Positions 18,439 to 27,398 of a stretch of 64,000 nucleotides of DNA are shown in pieces. The number at the start of each line of letters is the position of its first letter. The first letter of the stretch is position 1. Source of the DNA: Desulfomicrobium apsheronum (GTDB lineage Bacteria; Desulfobacterota; Desulfovibrionia; Desulfovibrionales; Desulfomicrobiaceae); NCBI RefSeq assembly GCF_900114115.1, contig NZ_FORX01000006.1, positions 100,746-164,745 of the forward strand, in the 5' to 3' direction. Both the position numbers and the translations under genes were made by a program. The notes beneath the pieces were generated by a model. The model was not told the DNA's origin and did no database searches. It saw only the letters and a program-made list of their open reading frames with translations.

Positions 18439-19524
18439 CTAAATCAGGTAGCTTTGGAGGACCATTCCCTGTGGCACCGGGGCCTTGTCCTGGTAGATGT
18501 CCCAGTATGTCTGCCGGGCGCGGCCCAAGGCCAGGTACAGGGGGTGATCGGTCTGGGCGCGCATTTGGGCGCAGGGCGCGTTGTTTTCATCGACCATGAC
18601 CAGCCGCTGGGCGCGGTTCAGGATGCCCGCCGTGCCGATGGAGGCGATGGCCGCGATCTCTCCGGCTTCGGCCCGGGCCATGAGTTCGCCGTAGGTCATG
18701 TCGCGCTCATCGACCGTAATCCCGGATTCGCGCAGGATGGCGCAGATGCCCTGGATGGTGACCGAGGGCAGGATGAGCGGGCTTTCGGGGATCTTGACCA
18801 CGGAACCGCCGGTCAGCGCGATGAGGCAGCATGAGGAGTCCCACTCCGTGACGCGGCGGTCGCGCAGGGGCAGGTCCAGCCGGTCGTCCAGAAACAGGGC
18901 CGAAGAGGCCTCGGGCAGGATGGTTCGGGCTTCGTCCACGGCCTTGACGCTCAGGAGGTAATTTACCCCGAGTTTCAGGTTGCCCGTGCCGTTGGCGCCA
19001 ACGGCACGCACCAGTCCCGGCACGACCACGCCGCTGAAGGGTTCGCCCATGTAGCGGTCGTAGGTGCAGGTGACCATGCGGATGGACGGGCTTTCTGGAA
19101 AGGTCACGCCGATGGACTGGGACTCGTCCACGGTGAACGGGCGCAGATAGCCCTGCCCGCCGGATTCGCCCATGTAATGGATGAACTCGGCCAGTTCCGG
19201 GCTGCGCAGGTAGTGCAGAATCATGGCTTCCAGTTCATCTTCCGAGGGCACGAGAGCCTGCTGGGCCGCGCCCAGGTTGAAGGAGATGGAGCGGCGGAAA
19301 CGTTGCAGGTTCTTGTGCAGGTTCAGAAACTGGACATGCAGGCTGCCGTCCTCGGCCGGGCCGATGAAGTAGCGGATGCCCTCGAAGGCCAGGCAGAGTC
19401 CGTAATGTATGGAGCGGGACACCGCCGGGACCTTGTCCGCCATGGGGACCATGGCGAGGGACTTGCCCTGGAGCAGGTAACGTGACTGAAAATCAGCCCA
19501 TTTGGTGCCTTCAAAACCGGCCAT
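18439..19524 (-). CDS. Branched-chain-type aminotransferase (class IV PLP enzyme)
   Basis: A 361-residue fold-type IV PLP aminotransferase, the length of the longer bacterial IlvE form (about 350-365). The Schiff-base lysine is in TGNLKLGVNYLLS, and the phosphate-binding segment appears to be IASIGTAGILN. It would exchange amino groups between glutamate and branched-chain 2-oxo acids. A second, shorter IlvE-type enzyme lies at 29890-30813, so one of them may have another substrate. The cysteine pair in EWDSSCCLIALTG, where many relatives have different residues, is unusual. GGGAGG precedes the ATG. It follows zwf by 86 bp on the same strand. Confidence 0.85.
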   Translation of the reverse strand: MAGFEGTKWADFQSRYLLQGKSLAMVPMADKVPAVSRSIHYGLCLAFEGIRYFIGPAEDGSLHVQFLNLHKNLQRFRRSISFNLGAAQQALVPSEDELEAMILHYLRSPELAEFIHYMGESGGQGYLRPFTVDESQSIGVTFPESPSIRMVTCTYDRYMGEPFSGVVVPGLVRAVGANGTGNLKLGVNYLLSVKAVDEARTILPEASSALFLDDRLDLPLRDRRVTEWDSSCCLIALTGGSVVKIPESPLILPSVTIQGICAILRESGITVDERDMTYGELMARAEAGEIAAIASIGTAGILNRAQRLVMVDENNAPCAQMRAQTDHPLYLALGRARQTYWDIYQDKAPVPQGMVLQSYLI

Positions 19525-19610
19525 GGGTCCTCCCGTGGGATGGTGAATGGTTTATTGTTGAACGCGCGGCGACTTGTGCCCAGGAACTTGCGCCAGGCCT
19601 GGTCCGGTCA

Positions 19611-21083
19611 TTATCCGGCCCTTTGCGCGGCCTTGGGGCCGGGGCCGCCCGCGACGTAGGTATGCAGGGGCAGCTCGCTGTCCGGGCAGTCGCAGCGGTC
19701 CAGGATGGGGGTCAGAAAGCCCCAGCAAAGCTCCACGGCGTCCTGCCGCCAGAAAAGGGTCTGGTCGCCGGTGATGCAATCCAGCAGCACCTTGGCGTAA
19801 TCGTCCAGACGGCCAAGACCCGAGCCCGCGCCGTAGGAGAACTCCATTGACTGACCCTGCAGGCAGAGCTGCGAGCCCTGGCCCTTGGTCTGCACCTCCA
19901 GTCGGACCACTTCATCTGGATGGATGCCGATGACCAGGCGGTTTGGGGGGATGACTTCATCCCTGGACTTGCGAAACATGGAGACGGGCACGCTCTTGAA
20001 CTGCACCGTGATCTCGGTGTGCTTGGCCTCAAGCCGTTTGCCCGAGCAGAGATGGAACGGCACGCCCTGCCAGCGCCAGTTGTCCAGATAGACCTTGAGC
20101 CAGGCAAAGGTCGGAGTGATCGAATCGGGCCGCACGCCCGGTTCCTGCAAGTATCCCGGCACGGCCTCGCCGCCCGACATGCCCGGTCCGTACTGGCCCA
20201 GGATCAGCTGTTCATCCAGTCGCTCCAGATCGAGCGGGCGCAGGGCCCGGAAGACCTTGGAGCGCTCGTCGCGGACCAGTTCGGCCTCGAATATGGACGG
20301 CGGCTCCATGGCGCACAGCGACAGGAGCATCATCATGTGGTTCTGGAACATGTCCCTGAGCACCCCGGCCTGATCGTAGAAACCGGCGCGGTGGCCGATG
20401 CCGAGGGTTTCGGCGGCGGTGATGCGGATGTGGTCGATGTAGCGGCGGTTCCAGACCGGCTCGAAGAGGGCGTTGGCGAAGCGCAGCAGCAGGACGTTCT
20501 GCACGGTCTCCTTGGCCATGTAGTGATCGATGCGGAAGATCTGGCGCTCCTTGAAGTAGCGGTGCAGCACCGTATCCAGCTCCCTGGCCGTGGCCAGATC
20601 GCGGCCGAAGGGTTTTTCCACGACGATGCGCACGCTCGTGTCCTCGCTCTCCCGGCCAAGGCCCGCCTCGCCGAGCATGGTGGCCAGGGGAATGTAGGCG
20701 CTGGGGGGCACGGCCAGGTAGAAGAGTCGATTTTTCGGCGTCTCGCGGTCAAGGTCGCCAAGGGCCATGCTCAGGGTGTAACCCGATTCGGGCTCGTCGG
20801 GGTCCAGGCGCAGGTAGCGGATCCGGGGCACGAGGTCGGCCAGACAGGACGGGGGAATGGCCTGGGCGAGTTTTTCGCCGAGCAGGTTCGAGTACTCGTC
20901 CGCGCTCAAATCCGTGCGTCCCACGGCCAGGATGCGCGTGTCGTGGCTGAGCAGCCCGTTCTGGCAGAGGGAGGCCAGGGCCGGGAAGATCTTGCGCATG
21001 GCCAGGTCTCCGGTGGCGCCGAAGATGACCAGATTGACCGGAGCGGCCTGGGACGCGGTGGGGCAGGAAGATGTGGCGGTCAT
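19611..21083 (-). CDS. zwf: Glucose-6-phosphate 1-dehydrogenase
   Basis: A 490-residue protein, almost the length of E. coli Zwf (491). It has the Rossmann motif VNLVIFGATGDLAMRK, VVEKPFGRD, and RIDHYMAKE, a variant of the canonical RIDHYLGKE active-site motif that keeps the His-Tyr and Lys-Glu residues. It oxidises glucose 6-phosphate to 6-phosphogluconolactone with NADP+ or NAD+, feeding the oxidative pentose phosphate pathway. The start at 21083 is supported by GGGAG. The usual partners pgl and gnd are not next to it; the downstream gene is an aminotransferase. Confidence 0.95.
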   Translation of the reverse strand: MTATSSCPTASQAAPVNLVIFGATGDLAMRKIFPALASLCQNGLLSHDTRILAVGRTDLSADEYSNLLGEKLAQAIPPSCLADLVPRIRYLRLDPDEPESGYTLSMALGDLDRETPKNRLFYLAVPPSAYIPLATMLGEAGLGRESEDTSVRIVVEKPFGRDLATARELDTVLHRYFKERQIFRIDHYMAKETVQNVLLLRFANALFEPVWNRRYIDHIRITAAETLGIGHRAGFYDQAGVLRDMFQNHMMMLLSLCAMEPPSIFEAELVRDERSKVFRALRPLDLERLDEQLILGQYGPGMSGGEAVPGYLQEPGVRPDSITPTFAWLKVYLDNWRWQGVPFHLCSGKRLEAKHTEITVQFKSVPVSMFRKSRDEVIPPNRLVIGIHPDEVVRLEVQTKGQGSQLCLQGQSMEFSYGAGSGLGRLDDYAKVLLDCITGDQTLFWRQDAVELCWGFLTPILDRCDCPDSELPLHTYVAGGPGPKAAQRAG

Positions 21084-21189
21084 GGTGCTCCCGGGACGGT
21101 GAGAAGGTTTGCAGCAATCAGAAATATCAGGACGAAGCCAAAAGGCAAGTCCCGGTTCCCATGCCGCCTGAGCCCGCCCCGGGCTTTTT

Positions 21190-22089
21190 TCAGCGGAAAA
21201 AGAGGGCAACGCCGGCCAGGGTGACCAGGGCGCCGACAAGGCTGCGCCGGGAGACCTTGTGCCCGGTCACGACCGCAAGCCCAAGTGCGAAAAGAGGACT
21301 GACCGAGATGAGGGTCTGGGCGATGGCCGCGCCGGTCAGCTTGAGTGCGGCCTGTTGCAGCCAAATGCCAAGGAACGTGCCCAGAAAGACGGCCAGGGTG
21401 AAGAACGCCCATCCGTTTCGGGCCGTGCCGATGGCCCGCCAGCATTCCCGGCGCAGGACGATTTCGGGTTTCAGGAGCGGGAGCGCGGTCCACAGCACCA
21501 GACTGGCCGCGGCCAGACGGATGAGGGCGGCCCAGAGCGGGGTGATGTCGGTTGCGACCATGACCTGCCGGGACATGACCATGCCGGTGGCCTGACACAG
21601 GGCGGCCAGGGTGGCGAAGCCCAGGCCCGGCAGATTCAAGCCCTTCTGCTGGGGCTGATGTTCCGTGACCACCCACAGGATGCCGCTCATGGTCAGGAAG
21701 ATGCCCGCCCAGGCCCAGAATCCGATGGCCTCGTGCAGGAAACAGAGAGCAAGGACGCCGGTCAGCGGCGGAGCCAGGGATTCGATCAGGAGGGTCTGGC
21801 TGGGGCCGACGCGTTTTATGGCCGAAAAATAGGCGCTGTCACCGATGCTGATGCCGACGATCCCGCTGCCCACCAGCCACAGCCACTGCGACGTCGAGAG
21901 GGTGGGAGGCGCATCGCCAAGGACAAAAATGGTCACGGTCAGCATGGCCACGGCGATGCTGCCCTTGACCAGGTTCAGGAACAGCGCCGGGGCCTTGTTG
22001 CCGGTGCGGGCGTAGATGATGGTGGCCAGGGCCCAGATGAAGGCCGCCGAAAGGGCAGCGATCTCGCCTGCGAACGGAATGGTCGTCAC
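21190..22089 (-). CDS. EamA/DMT-family membrane transporter
   Basis: A 299-residue protein with ten predicted helices in two EamA repeats (about 5-135 and 150-295), the usual size for drug/metabolite exporters. Typical segments are AAFIWALATIIYAR at the start and LISVSPLFALGLAV in the second half. It is the last gene of a three-gene operon and overlaps the upstream 109-residue protein by 4 bp. It may export or import the substrate or product of the HyuA-like protein. This link is inferred from position only. Confidence 0.88.
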   Translation of the reverse strand: MTTIPFAGEIAALSAAFIWALATIIYARTGNKAPALFLNLVKGSIAVAMLTVTIFVLGDAPPTLSTSQWLWLVGSGIVGISIGDSAYFSAIKRVGPSQTLLIESLAPPLTGVLALCFLHEAIGFWAWAGIFLTMSGILWVVTEHQPQQKGLNLPGLGFATLAALCQATGMVMSRQVMVATDITPLWAALIRLAAASLVLWTALPLLKPEIVLRRECWRAIGTARNGWAFFTLAVFLGTFLGIWLQQAALKLTGAAIAQTLISVSPLFALGLAVVTGHKVSRRSLVGALVTLAGVALFFR

Positions 22090-22415
22090 GCCTGGGGAAG
22101 AAACGAGGTCTGGTTGGCGAAGAAGAATTTCGTGTCGAAGGGGCCAAAGCTGCCCGTTTCAGCCATGAGGGTGAAGTACTCGACCCGGCCGTAGCGGCGG
22201 GTCAGGTGCGGCTGCACGCCCATGCGTTCGTAGTAGTCGGCCTTGGCGATCGGGCGTTCGCTCTCCGTCAGGTCATAGACCGCGTCCTCGACTTCGGCCC
22301 AGGCGTGGGCCACATATCCCGCACCGCCGGGGATCCAGGCGTGCACAACCTCGGCCAGTTCGCTTTCGCTGCAGATTTCCATGGCCGCCGCAAAAGATTG
22401 TTCCTTGAAATGCAT
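22086..22415 (-). CDS. Small unknown protein between HyuA-like and EamA genes
   Basis: A 109-residue soluble protein. The segment GYVAHAWAEVEDAVYDLTES has the spacing of the His and Asp region of transglutaminase/papain-like folds, and one cysteine lies upstream (EICSESEL). Catalysis is only a possibility. ATG 22415 is preferred because GGAG lies five bases upstream; a GTG at 22421, overlapping the HyuA stop as GTGA, is an alternative. Tight packing with both neighbours suggests a shared function. Confidence 0.65.
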   Translation of the reverse strand: MHFKEQSFAAAMEICSESELAEVVHAWIPGGAGYVAHAWAEVEDAVYDLTESERPIAKADYYERMGVQPHLTRRYGRVEYFTLMAETGSFGPFDTKFFFANQTSFLPQA

Positions 22416-22417
22416 GT

Positions 22418-24079
22418 TCACTCCTTGGTGATGGTGTCCATGAGGGCCGCGCCCAGGGCGTTTCCGACCTCGTAATGTTCTGGAAAGACTGCTTCGGTGC
22501 CAAGGCGCGCGGCCACTTCAGGCAAGAGGAACGGTGCGGCCGCGCCGATGCCGATGATCCGGGGGCGGACCCTGATCGTGATGTCCAGGAGCGCGCTTTG
22601 CTCGGGCTGTTCAAAAAAATGGGCCAGGGCCGGTCCGACTTCCCGGTTGCCGAGGGCGCACAGGATGGTGGTGGCGATGGTTGCGTGGGCCTTTTCAAGC
22701 ACCTGATCGCAGAACGCTTCCGGCGCGAGGCTTAGCAGCGCGGCCAGCACGCCTGCCCCTTCCATGGCGGGCCTTGCGTCGCCAAGGTCCAGGCGTCCGA
22801 GCACGTGCAGGGCGTCCGTGGGCGTGAATCCACAGGTGACGACCCGCCGTGCGGCCTGGAGTCTGGCGATGGCTTTTTCCAGGTTCGATTCGGCCAGCGC
22901 CAGCTCCTGCCGCAGGCGCATGGGCGTGGCCGGGCCATGTTCGGCGAGCCAGCGCAGGATCTGGTCGTCTCCGGGATCGGTGCCCGGAGCCAGCTGCACG
23001 CACTGGGCGCAGAGGTCCGCGCCGAGCCAGGCTTCGGGGCGCGTCATGGATGCCAGGGCCGGCCCATCGAGATGCAGGTGGATCTGGGACAACGGCACGA
23101 CCCGGGCCGGGCCAAGGGACAGGCGGCCATTCTCGACGCGCGCCAGGCTGTCGCCGCCAAGGCCCACGGTGTACATCTCCACGGCCCGCACGTGCGTGCG
23201 CCAGGAGCCGATGGTCATGCCTTCCTCTCGGACCACGGGATGGCCTTCCCTGATGAGGGTGATGTCCGTCGTGGTGCCGCCCACGTCCACGATGAGCGCG
23301 GTCTCGCCCGCTGCGGCGTGACCGCCGAACAGGGCGGTGGCCGCCGGACCGCTGGCCACCGTGGCCGAGGAGTTGCGCACGGCTTCGGGCAGGTCCATGC
23401 TCTGGCAGTCCCCGCGCACGATGCGTACCGGGCAGGACAGCCCGAGGCGTTCCATGGACCGGGCGATGCCGCGCAGGAAGTCCTGCATGACGGGCAGCAG
23501 CCTGGCGTTGAGGACGGCCGTGGCCGCGCGTTCCTCCATGCCCGGGCGGGTGCTGGCCTGGTGGGAGCAGAACACGGGCATTTGGTCCATGAGCTCGATG
23601 GCCTTGGCCGCAACCAGTTCGTGGGTCGGGTCCTCGAAGGCGAGCATGGCGCAGACGGCGTACGCGTCGACGCGGCCCTTCATGGCGGCGATGCCCTGGA
23701 TCAGATAATCCATGCCCAAAGGCTCGGCTTCGACCCCCCGGGCCTTGTGACCGCCGGGGATGAAGCGCATGTCCGCCGCCGGGATGTGCAGCCGCTTGTC
23801 GTGCCCGATGACGAAGAGTCCGACCTCCGCGCCCTTGTCTTCCACCAGGGCGTTGGTGGCCAGGGTCGTGGAAACGGTCACGAGTTCGATTGTTTCCGGG
23901 TTCGCGCCCGAGGCCAGGAGCACTTTTTCCAGGCTTCGGCCGATGGCCACGGCCGGGTCGTGGGGGGTGGTCGGGGTCTTCACGCCGGCCAGAACCCGGC
24001 CGGACGAGCGGTCTAGAACTACCGCATCCGTGTAGGTGCCGCCGGTGTCGATGCCGATGACGCAGGCTGGTGGGGACAT
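22418..24079 (-). CDS. Hydantoinase/oxoprolinase family protein, HyuA-like subunit
   Basis: A 553-residue protein of the hydantoinase A/oxoprolinase family, an ATPase with actin-like fold. The N-terminal phosphate-binding motif VIGIDTGGTYTDAVVL is followed by VSTTLATNAL and, mid-protein, LIVDVGGTTTDITLI. Family members open lactam or hydantoin rings using ATP, usually with a HyuB subunit; none is encoded here, so this may belong to a stand-alone subgroup. The start at 24079 has AAGGAA seven bases upstream. It begins a three-gene operon with a small protein and an EamA transporter, and is divergent from the 2-oxoacid oxidoreductase genes. Substrate unknown. Confidence 0.85.
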   Translation of the reverse strand: MSPPACVIGIDTGGTYTDAVVLDRSSGRVLAGVKTPTTPHDPAVAIGRSLEKVLLASGANPETIELVTVSTTLATNALVEDKGAEVGLFVIGHDKRLHIPAADMRFIPGGHKARGVEAEPLGMDYLIQGIAAMKGRVDAYAVCAMLAFEDPTHELVAAKAIELMDQMPVFCSHQASTRPGMEERAATAVLNARLLPVMQDFLRGIARSMERLGLSCPVRIVRGDCQSMDLPEAVRNSSATVASGPAATALFGGHAAAGETALIVDVGGTTTDITLIREGHPVVREEGMTIGSWRTHVRAVEMYTVGLGGDSLARVENGRLSLGPARVVPLSQIHLHLDGPALASMTRPEAWLGADLCAQCVQLAPGTDPGDDQILRWLAEHGPATPMRLRQELALAESNLEKAIARLQAARRVVTCGFTPTDALHVLGRLDLGDARPAMEGAGVLAALLSLAPEAFCDQVLEKAHATIATTILCALGNREVGPALAHFFEQPEQSALLDITIRVRPRIIGIGAAAPFLLPEVAARLGTEAVFPEHYEVGNALGAALMDTITKE

Positions 24080-24328
24080 GGAAATTTCCTTTCTACGGGG
24101 ATGATCCTTCAGACGCGATTGCCTTAAGGATTTCCGCCGGTCCCGTCCAGTGGAACGGCGCGGCCGCCGGATGAAGCATGTCATGGGGCGCACGTCGCGG
24201 GGAACAGCGGATTTTTTGTCACGGTAAGCCGCCGATGGTTGTATCCTCCCGCAAAATATGCAAGCAGGAGGATGGTCGAGATTCATGTCGCGGAATCGCC
24301 GCGCTCATGGGAAACCAAGGAGATATTC

Positions 24329-26023
24329 GTGCACGAAGAACTGCATTTGATCATGGGTGGGGAGGCCGGTCAGGGTCTGGATACCGTGTCCGGACTGCTG
24401 GGAACGGCCGTGGTCCGGTCGGGCAGGCATCTGCTTGTGGCCCAGCATGTCATGTCCCGGGTGAGGGGCGGGCACAATAATTTTCGCGTGCGCATCGGCT
24501 CGCGCCCAGTGCAGGGCCCGCCGGACACGTTCCATCTGCTCGCGGCCATGAGCCGGGAGAGCGTGGAGCTGCACAGGGACAAGCTCAAGTCTCCGGGCGT
24601 CATCCTGGCTGACGCGGCCTGGGAACTGCCCGATACTCCAGGCCTTGTGGCCATTCCCTTTGCCGAGCTTGCCGCGCGGCCTGTTTTTCGGAGCGTGGCC
24701 CTGCTTGGCGTGCTCGGCGCCATGTTCGGGCTTGAAGCTTCCCTGTTCGAGGAACAGCTTTTGGAGCAGTTCAAGGCCAAGGGCGACGAGATCGTGTCCA
24801 GCAACCTGCGCGTCCTTAACGCCGCCATGAAATGGGCCGCGGACAATGCGCCTCGTTTGCCCTTGCCCCCCGCCGAGAGCCCGGGCGGGCTGCTGACCAT
24901 GGACGGTAACCAGGCCATCGTCCTTGGCGCGCTGGCCGCCGGCGTGCGGTTTTGCGGATATTACCCCATGTCCCCGGCGACTTCCATCGCCGAAGGTCTG
25001 GTGCACGCCGCCGTCGAGATGGGTGTCGTGGTGGAGCAGGCCGAGGACGAGATCGCGGCCGCGAACATGGCGCTCGGGGCATCCTATGCCGGGGCGCGGA
25101 GCATCGTGCCCACCTCGGGTGGCGGGTTCGCCCTCATGACCGAGGCGGTGAGCCTGGCCGGAGTCTCGGAGACACCCGTGGTATTTGTCGTGGTCCAGCG
25201 CCCCGGCCCAGCCACGGGCCTGGCCACGCGCACGGAGCAGGCGGACCTGGATCTGGTGCTCTACGCCGGTCACGGCGAATTTCCGCGCGCCATCCTGGCT
25301 CCGGCCACGCTGCAGGATTGCTTTTATCTGACCCACAAGGCCTTCGATCTGGCCGAAAAGAGCCAGGGCCCGGTGTTCGTGCTTTCAGATCAGTATCTGG
25401 CCAGCGCCGCGCGCTCAGTCGCTCCCTTTGATCTGGATGGACTTGCGCCCATCACGAATCCCGATCTCGGCGACACCGACCCCGGGAACTACCGTCGCTA
25501 CAACTGGGACGAGCCCATCTCCGCCCGGCGCATTCCCGGACATGGAGAGAGTCTGGTCCTGGCCGATTCCCATGAGCACGACGAGGTCGGACACATCATC
25601 GAGGACGGGGGCATCCGCGTGCGCATGCAGGACAAGCGCCAGGCCAAGATGGCCACGCTCCTTGCCGAAGCGCTGCCGCCGGAATTTTCGGGCGACGAGG
25701 AATCGGACCTCCTGCTGGTCGGCTGGGGATCCTCCTGCGAGGTGCTGCGCGAAGTGACCGCGCAGCTGCGCGACGACGGGATCAGGGCCGCCTGCCTGTG
25801 TTTCACTCAGGTCTGGCCGCTGCTCCCGGATACCTTCATGCCGCGCCTTGAGGCGGCAGGAACCGTCGTGGCAGTGGAAGGCAACAGCACCGCCCAGTTC
25901 GCGGGCCTGCTGCGCAAGACCACGGGTTTTCACATTCAAGACACCGTTCTGCGCTATGACGGCCGGACCCTGACTACCGGATTCGTCATGGAGCGGCTGC
26001 GGCCCATCCTGGAGGCTTTATGA
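24329..26023 (+). CDS. 2-oxoacid:ferredoxin oxidoreductase, fused gamma-alpha subunit
   Basis: A 564-residue protein starting at GTG with AAGGAG seven bases upstream. Residues 5-185 form the gamma domain (IMGGEAGQGLDTVS), followed by the alpha pyrimidine-binding and domain-II region (GYYPMSPATSIAEGL, ARSIVPTSGGGFALM). With the beta subunit it oxidatively decarboxylates a 2-oxoacid to acyl-CoA, passing electrons to ferredoxin. The KorA-type fusion is usual for 2-oxoglutarate oxidoreductases, but the exact 2-oxoacid cannot be fixed from sequence. It overlaps the beta gene by 4 bp. Confidence 0.9.
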   Translation: MHEELHLIMGGEAGQGLDTVSGLLGTAVVRSGRHLLVAQHVMSRVRGGHNNFRVRIGSRPVQGPPDTFHLLAAMSRESVELHRDKLKSPGVILADAAWELPDTPGLVAIPFAELAARPVFRSVALLGVLGAMFGLEASLFEEQLLEQFKAKGDEIVSSNLRVLNAAMKWAADNAPRLPLPPAESPGGLLTMDGNQAIVLGALAAGVRFCGYYPMSPATSIAEGLVHAAVEMGVVVEQAEDEIAAANMALGASYAGARSIVPTSGGGFALMTEAVSLAGVSETPVVFVVVQRPGPATGLATRTEQADLDLVLYAGHGEFPRAILAPATLQDCFYLTHKAFDLAEKSQGPVFVLSDQYLASAARSVAPFDLDGLAPITNPDLGDTDPGNYRRYNWDEPISARRIPGHGESLVLADSHEHDEVGHIIEDGGIRVRMQDKRQAKMATLLAEALPPEFSGDEESDLLLVGWGSSCEVLREVTAQLRDDGIRAACLCFTQVWPLLPDTFMPRLEAAGTVVAVEGNSTAQFAGLLRKTTGFHIQDTVLRYDGRTLTTGFVMERLRPILEAL

Positions 26024-26865
26024 ACGACACCAAGACCTACGGCGAATTCAAGACCAGCTGGTGCCCCGGCTGCGGCAACCACGACGTGCTCGTGGCCGTC
26101 AAGGAAGCCCTGGCCGGTCAGGGCATTCTGCCGCATCAGTTCGTGATGGTCTCCGGCATCGGTCAGGCGGCCAAGATCGTGCACTATCTCAAGTGCAACG
26201 GTTTCAACGGGCTGCACGGCCGCGCCTTGTCCCCGGCCCAGGCCGTGAAATTGGCCAACCCGGAGATGACCGTGCTGGTGGAATCGGGCGACGGCTGTAC
26301 CTACGGCGAGGGCGGCAACCATTTTCTGGCCGCCATCCGACGCAACGTGAACATCACGCTGATCGTCCATGACAATCAGATCTACGGCCTGACCAAGGGC
26401 CAGTCGAGTCCCACGACCATGACCGGGCACGTGACCAAGAACAACCCTCTGGGCGTCGTCGATCAGCCTTTCAATCCCGTGGCCGTGGCCGTGGCCATGC
26501 GCGCCGGCTTTGTGGCCAGGACTTTTTCCGGGTTTCACGAGCACGCCGTGAAGACCATTGTCGAGGCCATGCGCTATCCAGGCTTCGCCCTGGTGGACTT
26601 GCACTCGCCCTGCATATCCTTCAACAAGCTCAACACCTTTGCCTGGTACAAGGCCAGGTGCAAGGAAGTCAGCCACGATCCCGGGGACTGGGCCGCCGCC
26701 ATGACCGTGGCCTCGACATTCGGCGAAGAGATCCCCATAGGAGTGCTCTTTCGCGAGGAGCGGCCCTCCAAGGACGCGCAGCTTCCGCAGTGTGCAGGTG
26801 GGGCCCTGTATCGCAAGAGCGTGGACATGGAGGCCGTGAAGCGGCACATGCTCGCCTACGCCTGA
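26020..26865 (+). CDS. 2-oxoacid:ferredoxin oxidoreductase beta subunit
   Basis: The 281-residue TPP-binding subunit. The cluster/TPP region starts WCPGCGNHDV, and the TPP motif is GDGCTYGEGGNHF followed by NVNITLIVHDNQIYGLTKGQ, with the conserved asparagine. SSPTTMTGHVT is typical of the 2-oxoglutarate/2-oxoacid branch. Only the N-terminal CxxC and scattered cysteines are present, so it carries a single cluster; no separate delta ferredoxin subunit is nearby. Translation is coupled to the alpha gene (ATGA). Confidence 0.92.
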   Translation: MNDTKTYGEFKTSWCPGCGNHDVLVAVKEALAGQGILPHQFVMVSGIGQAAKIVHYLKCNGFNGLHGRALSPAQAVKLANPEMTVLVESGDGCTYGEGGNHFLAAIRRNVNITLIVHDNQIYGLTKGQSSPTTMTGHVTKNNPLGVVDQPFNPVAVAVAMRAGFVARTFSGFHEHAVKTIVEAMRYPGFALVDLHSPCISFNKLNTFAWYKARCKEVSHDPGDWAAAMTVASTFGEEIPIGVLFREERPSKDAQLPQCAGGALYRKSVDMEAVKRHMLAYA

Positions 26866-26934
26866 CCCGCAGGGGCGTCTTGCCAAGTGACGGGCATACG
26901 GGTAGGGCCACAAAAAAAAACGAAGGAGAATTCC

Positions 26935-27216
26935 ATGGCCAAAGCACGTGCCCGTCACATTCTGGTGGCAACCGAAGAGGTTTGTCAGGCTCTGAAAACG
27001 AAAATCACGGAAGAGGGCGGAGATTTCGCCGAGATCGCCCGCAATTATTCACAGTGCCCGTCCGGCAAGCGCGGCGGCGATCTGGGTTCGTTTGGTCCCG
27101 GCCAGATGGTTCCGGAATTCGACCAGGTTTGCTTCAACGAAGCCGTCGGCGTCGTGCACGGACCGGTCAAGACCCAGTTCGGCTTTCACCTGGTGGAAGT
27201 GACTGAGCGCTCCTGA
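26935..27216 (+). CDS. Parvulin-type peptidyl-prolyl isomerase
   Basis: A 93-residue single-domain rotamase similar in size to E. coli PpiC. Motifs include ARHILV, DFAEIARNYSQCPSGKRGGDLG, MVPEFD and VKTQFGFHLVEV. There is no signal peptide, so it acts in the cytoplasm. The ATG at 26935 has GAAGGAG upstream. The gene is followed by an intrinsic terminator, so it may be cotranscribed with the oxidoreductase genes 70 bp upstream. Confidence 0.93.
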   Translation: MAKARARHILVATEEVCQALKTKITEEGGDFAEIARNYSQCPSGKRGGDLGSFGPGQMVPEFDQVCFNEAVGVVHGPVKTQFGFHLVEVTERS

Positions 27217-27243
27217 ACGGACAGGGCGCCAAGCCTGTCTGTG

Positions 27244-27274
27244 AAAACCGGGCTGCTTGGTAGTCCGGTTTTTT
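27244..27274 (+). terminator. Intrinsic terminator after the parvulin gene
   Basis: AAAACCGG (27244-27251) pairs with CCGGTTTT (27265-27272), continuing into a six-T run. It lies 28 bp after the stop codon. Confidence 0.85.
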
Positions 27275-27307
27275 GTTGGGGGAGAAAAATGGGCAGAATA
27301 GGATTTC

Positions 27308-27380
27308 TGGGACCTATGGGACCTATGGGACATATAGGTTGAAGAGATTTTCATATGTCCCATGCGACCCATACGACCCA
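27308..27380. repeat. Large imperfect inverted repeat built of nonamers
   Basis: The left arm (27308-27336) holds three head-to-tail copies of a TATGGGAC[C/A] nonamer. The right arm (27352-27380), read in reverse complement, is TGGGTCGTATGGGTCGCATG followed by GGACATATG, with about six differences over 29 bases. The arms enclose a 15-base loop. A six-T run follows, and the mtnA ribosome binding site is nine bases later, so the structure could act as a terminator or leader hairpin for mtnA. Confidence 0.75.
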
Positions 27381-27398
27381 TTTTTTAAGAGGAACTCC

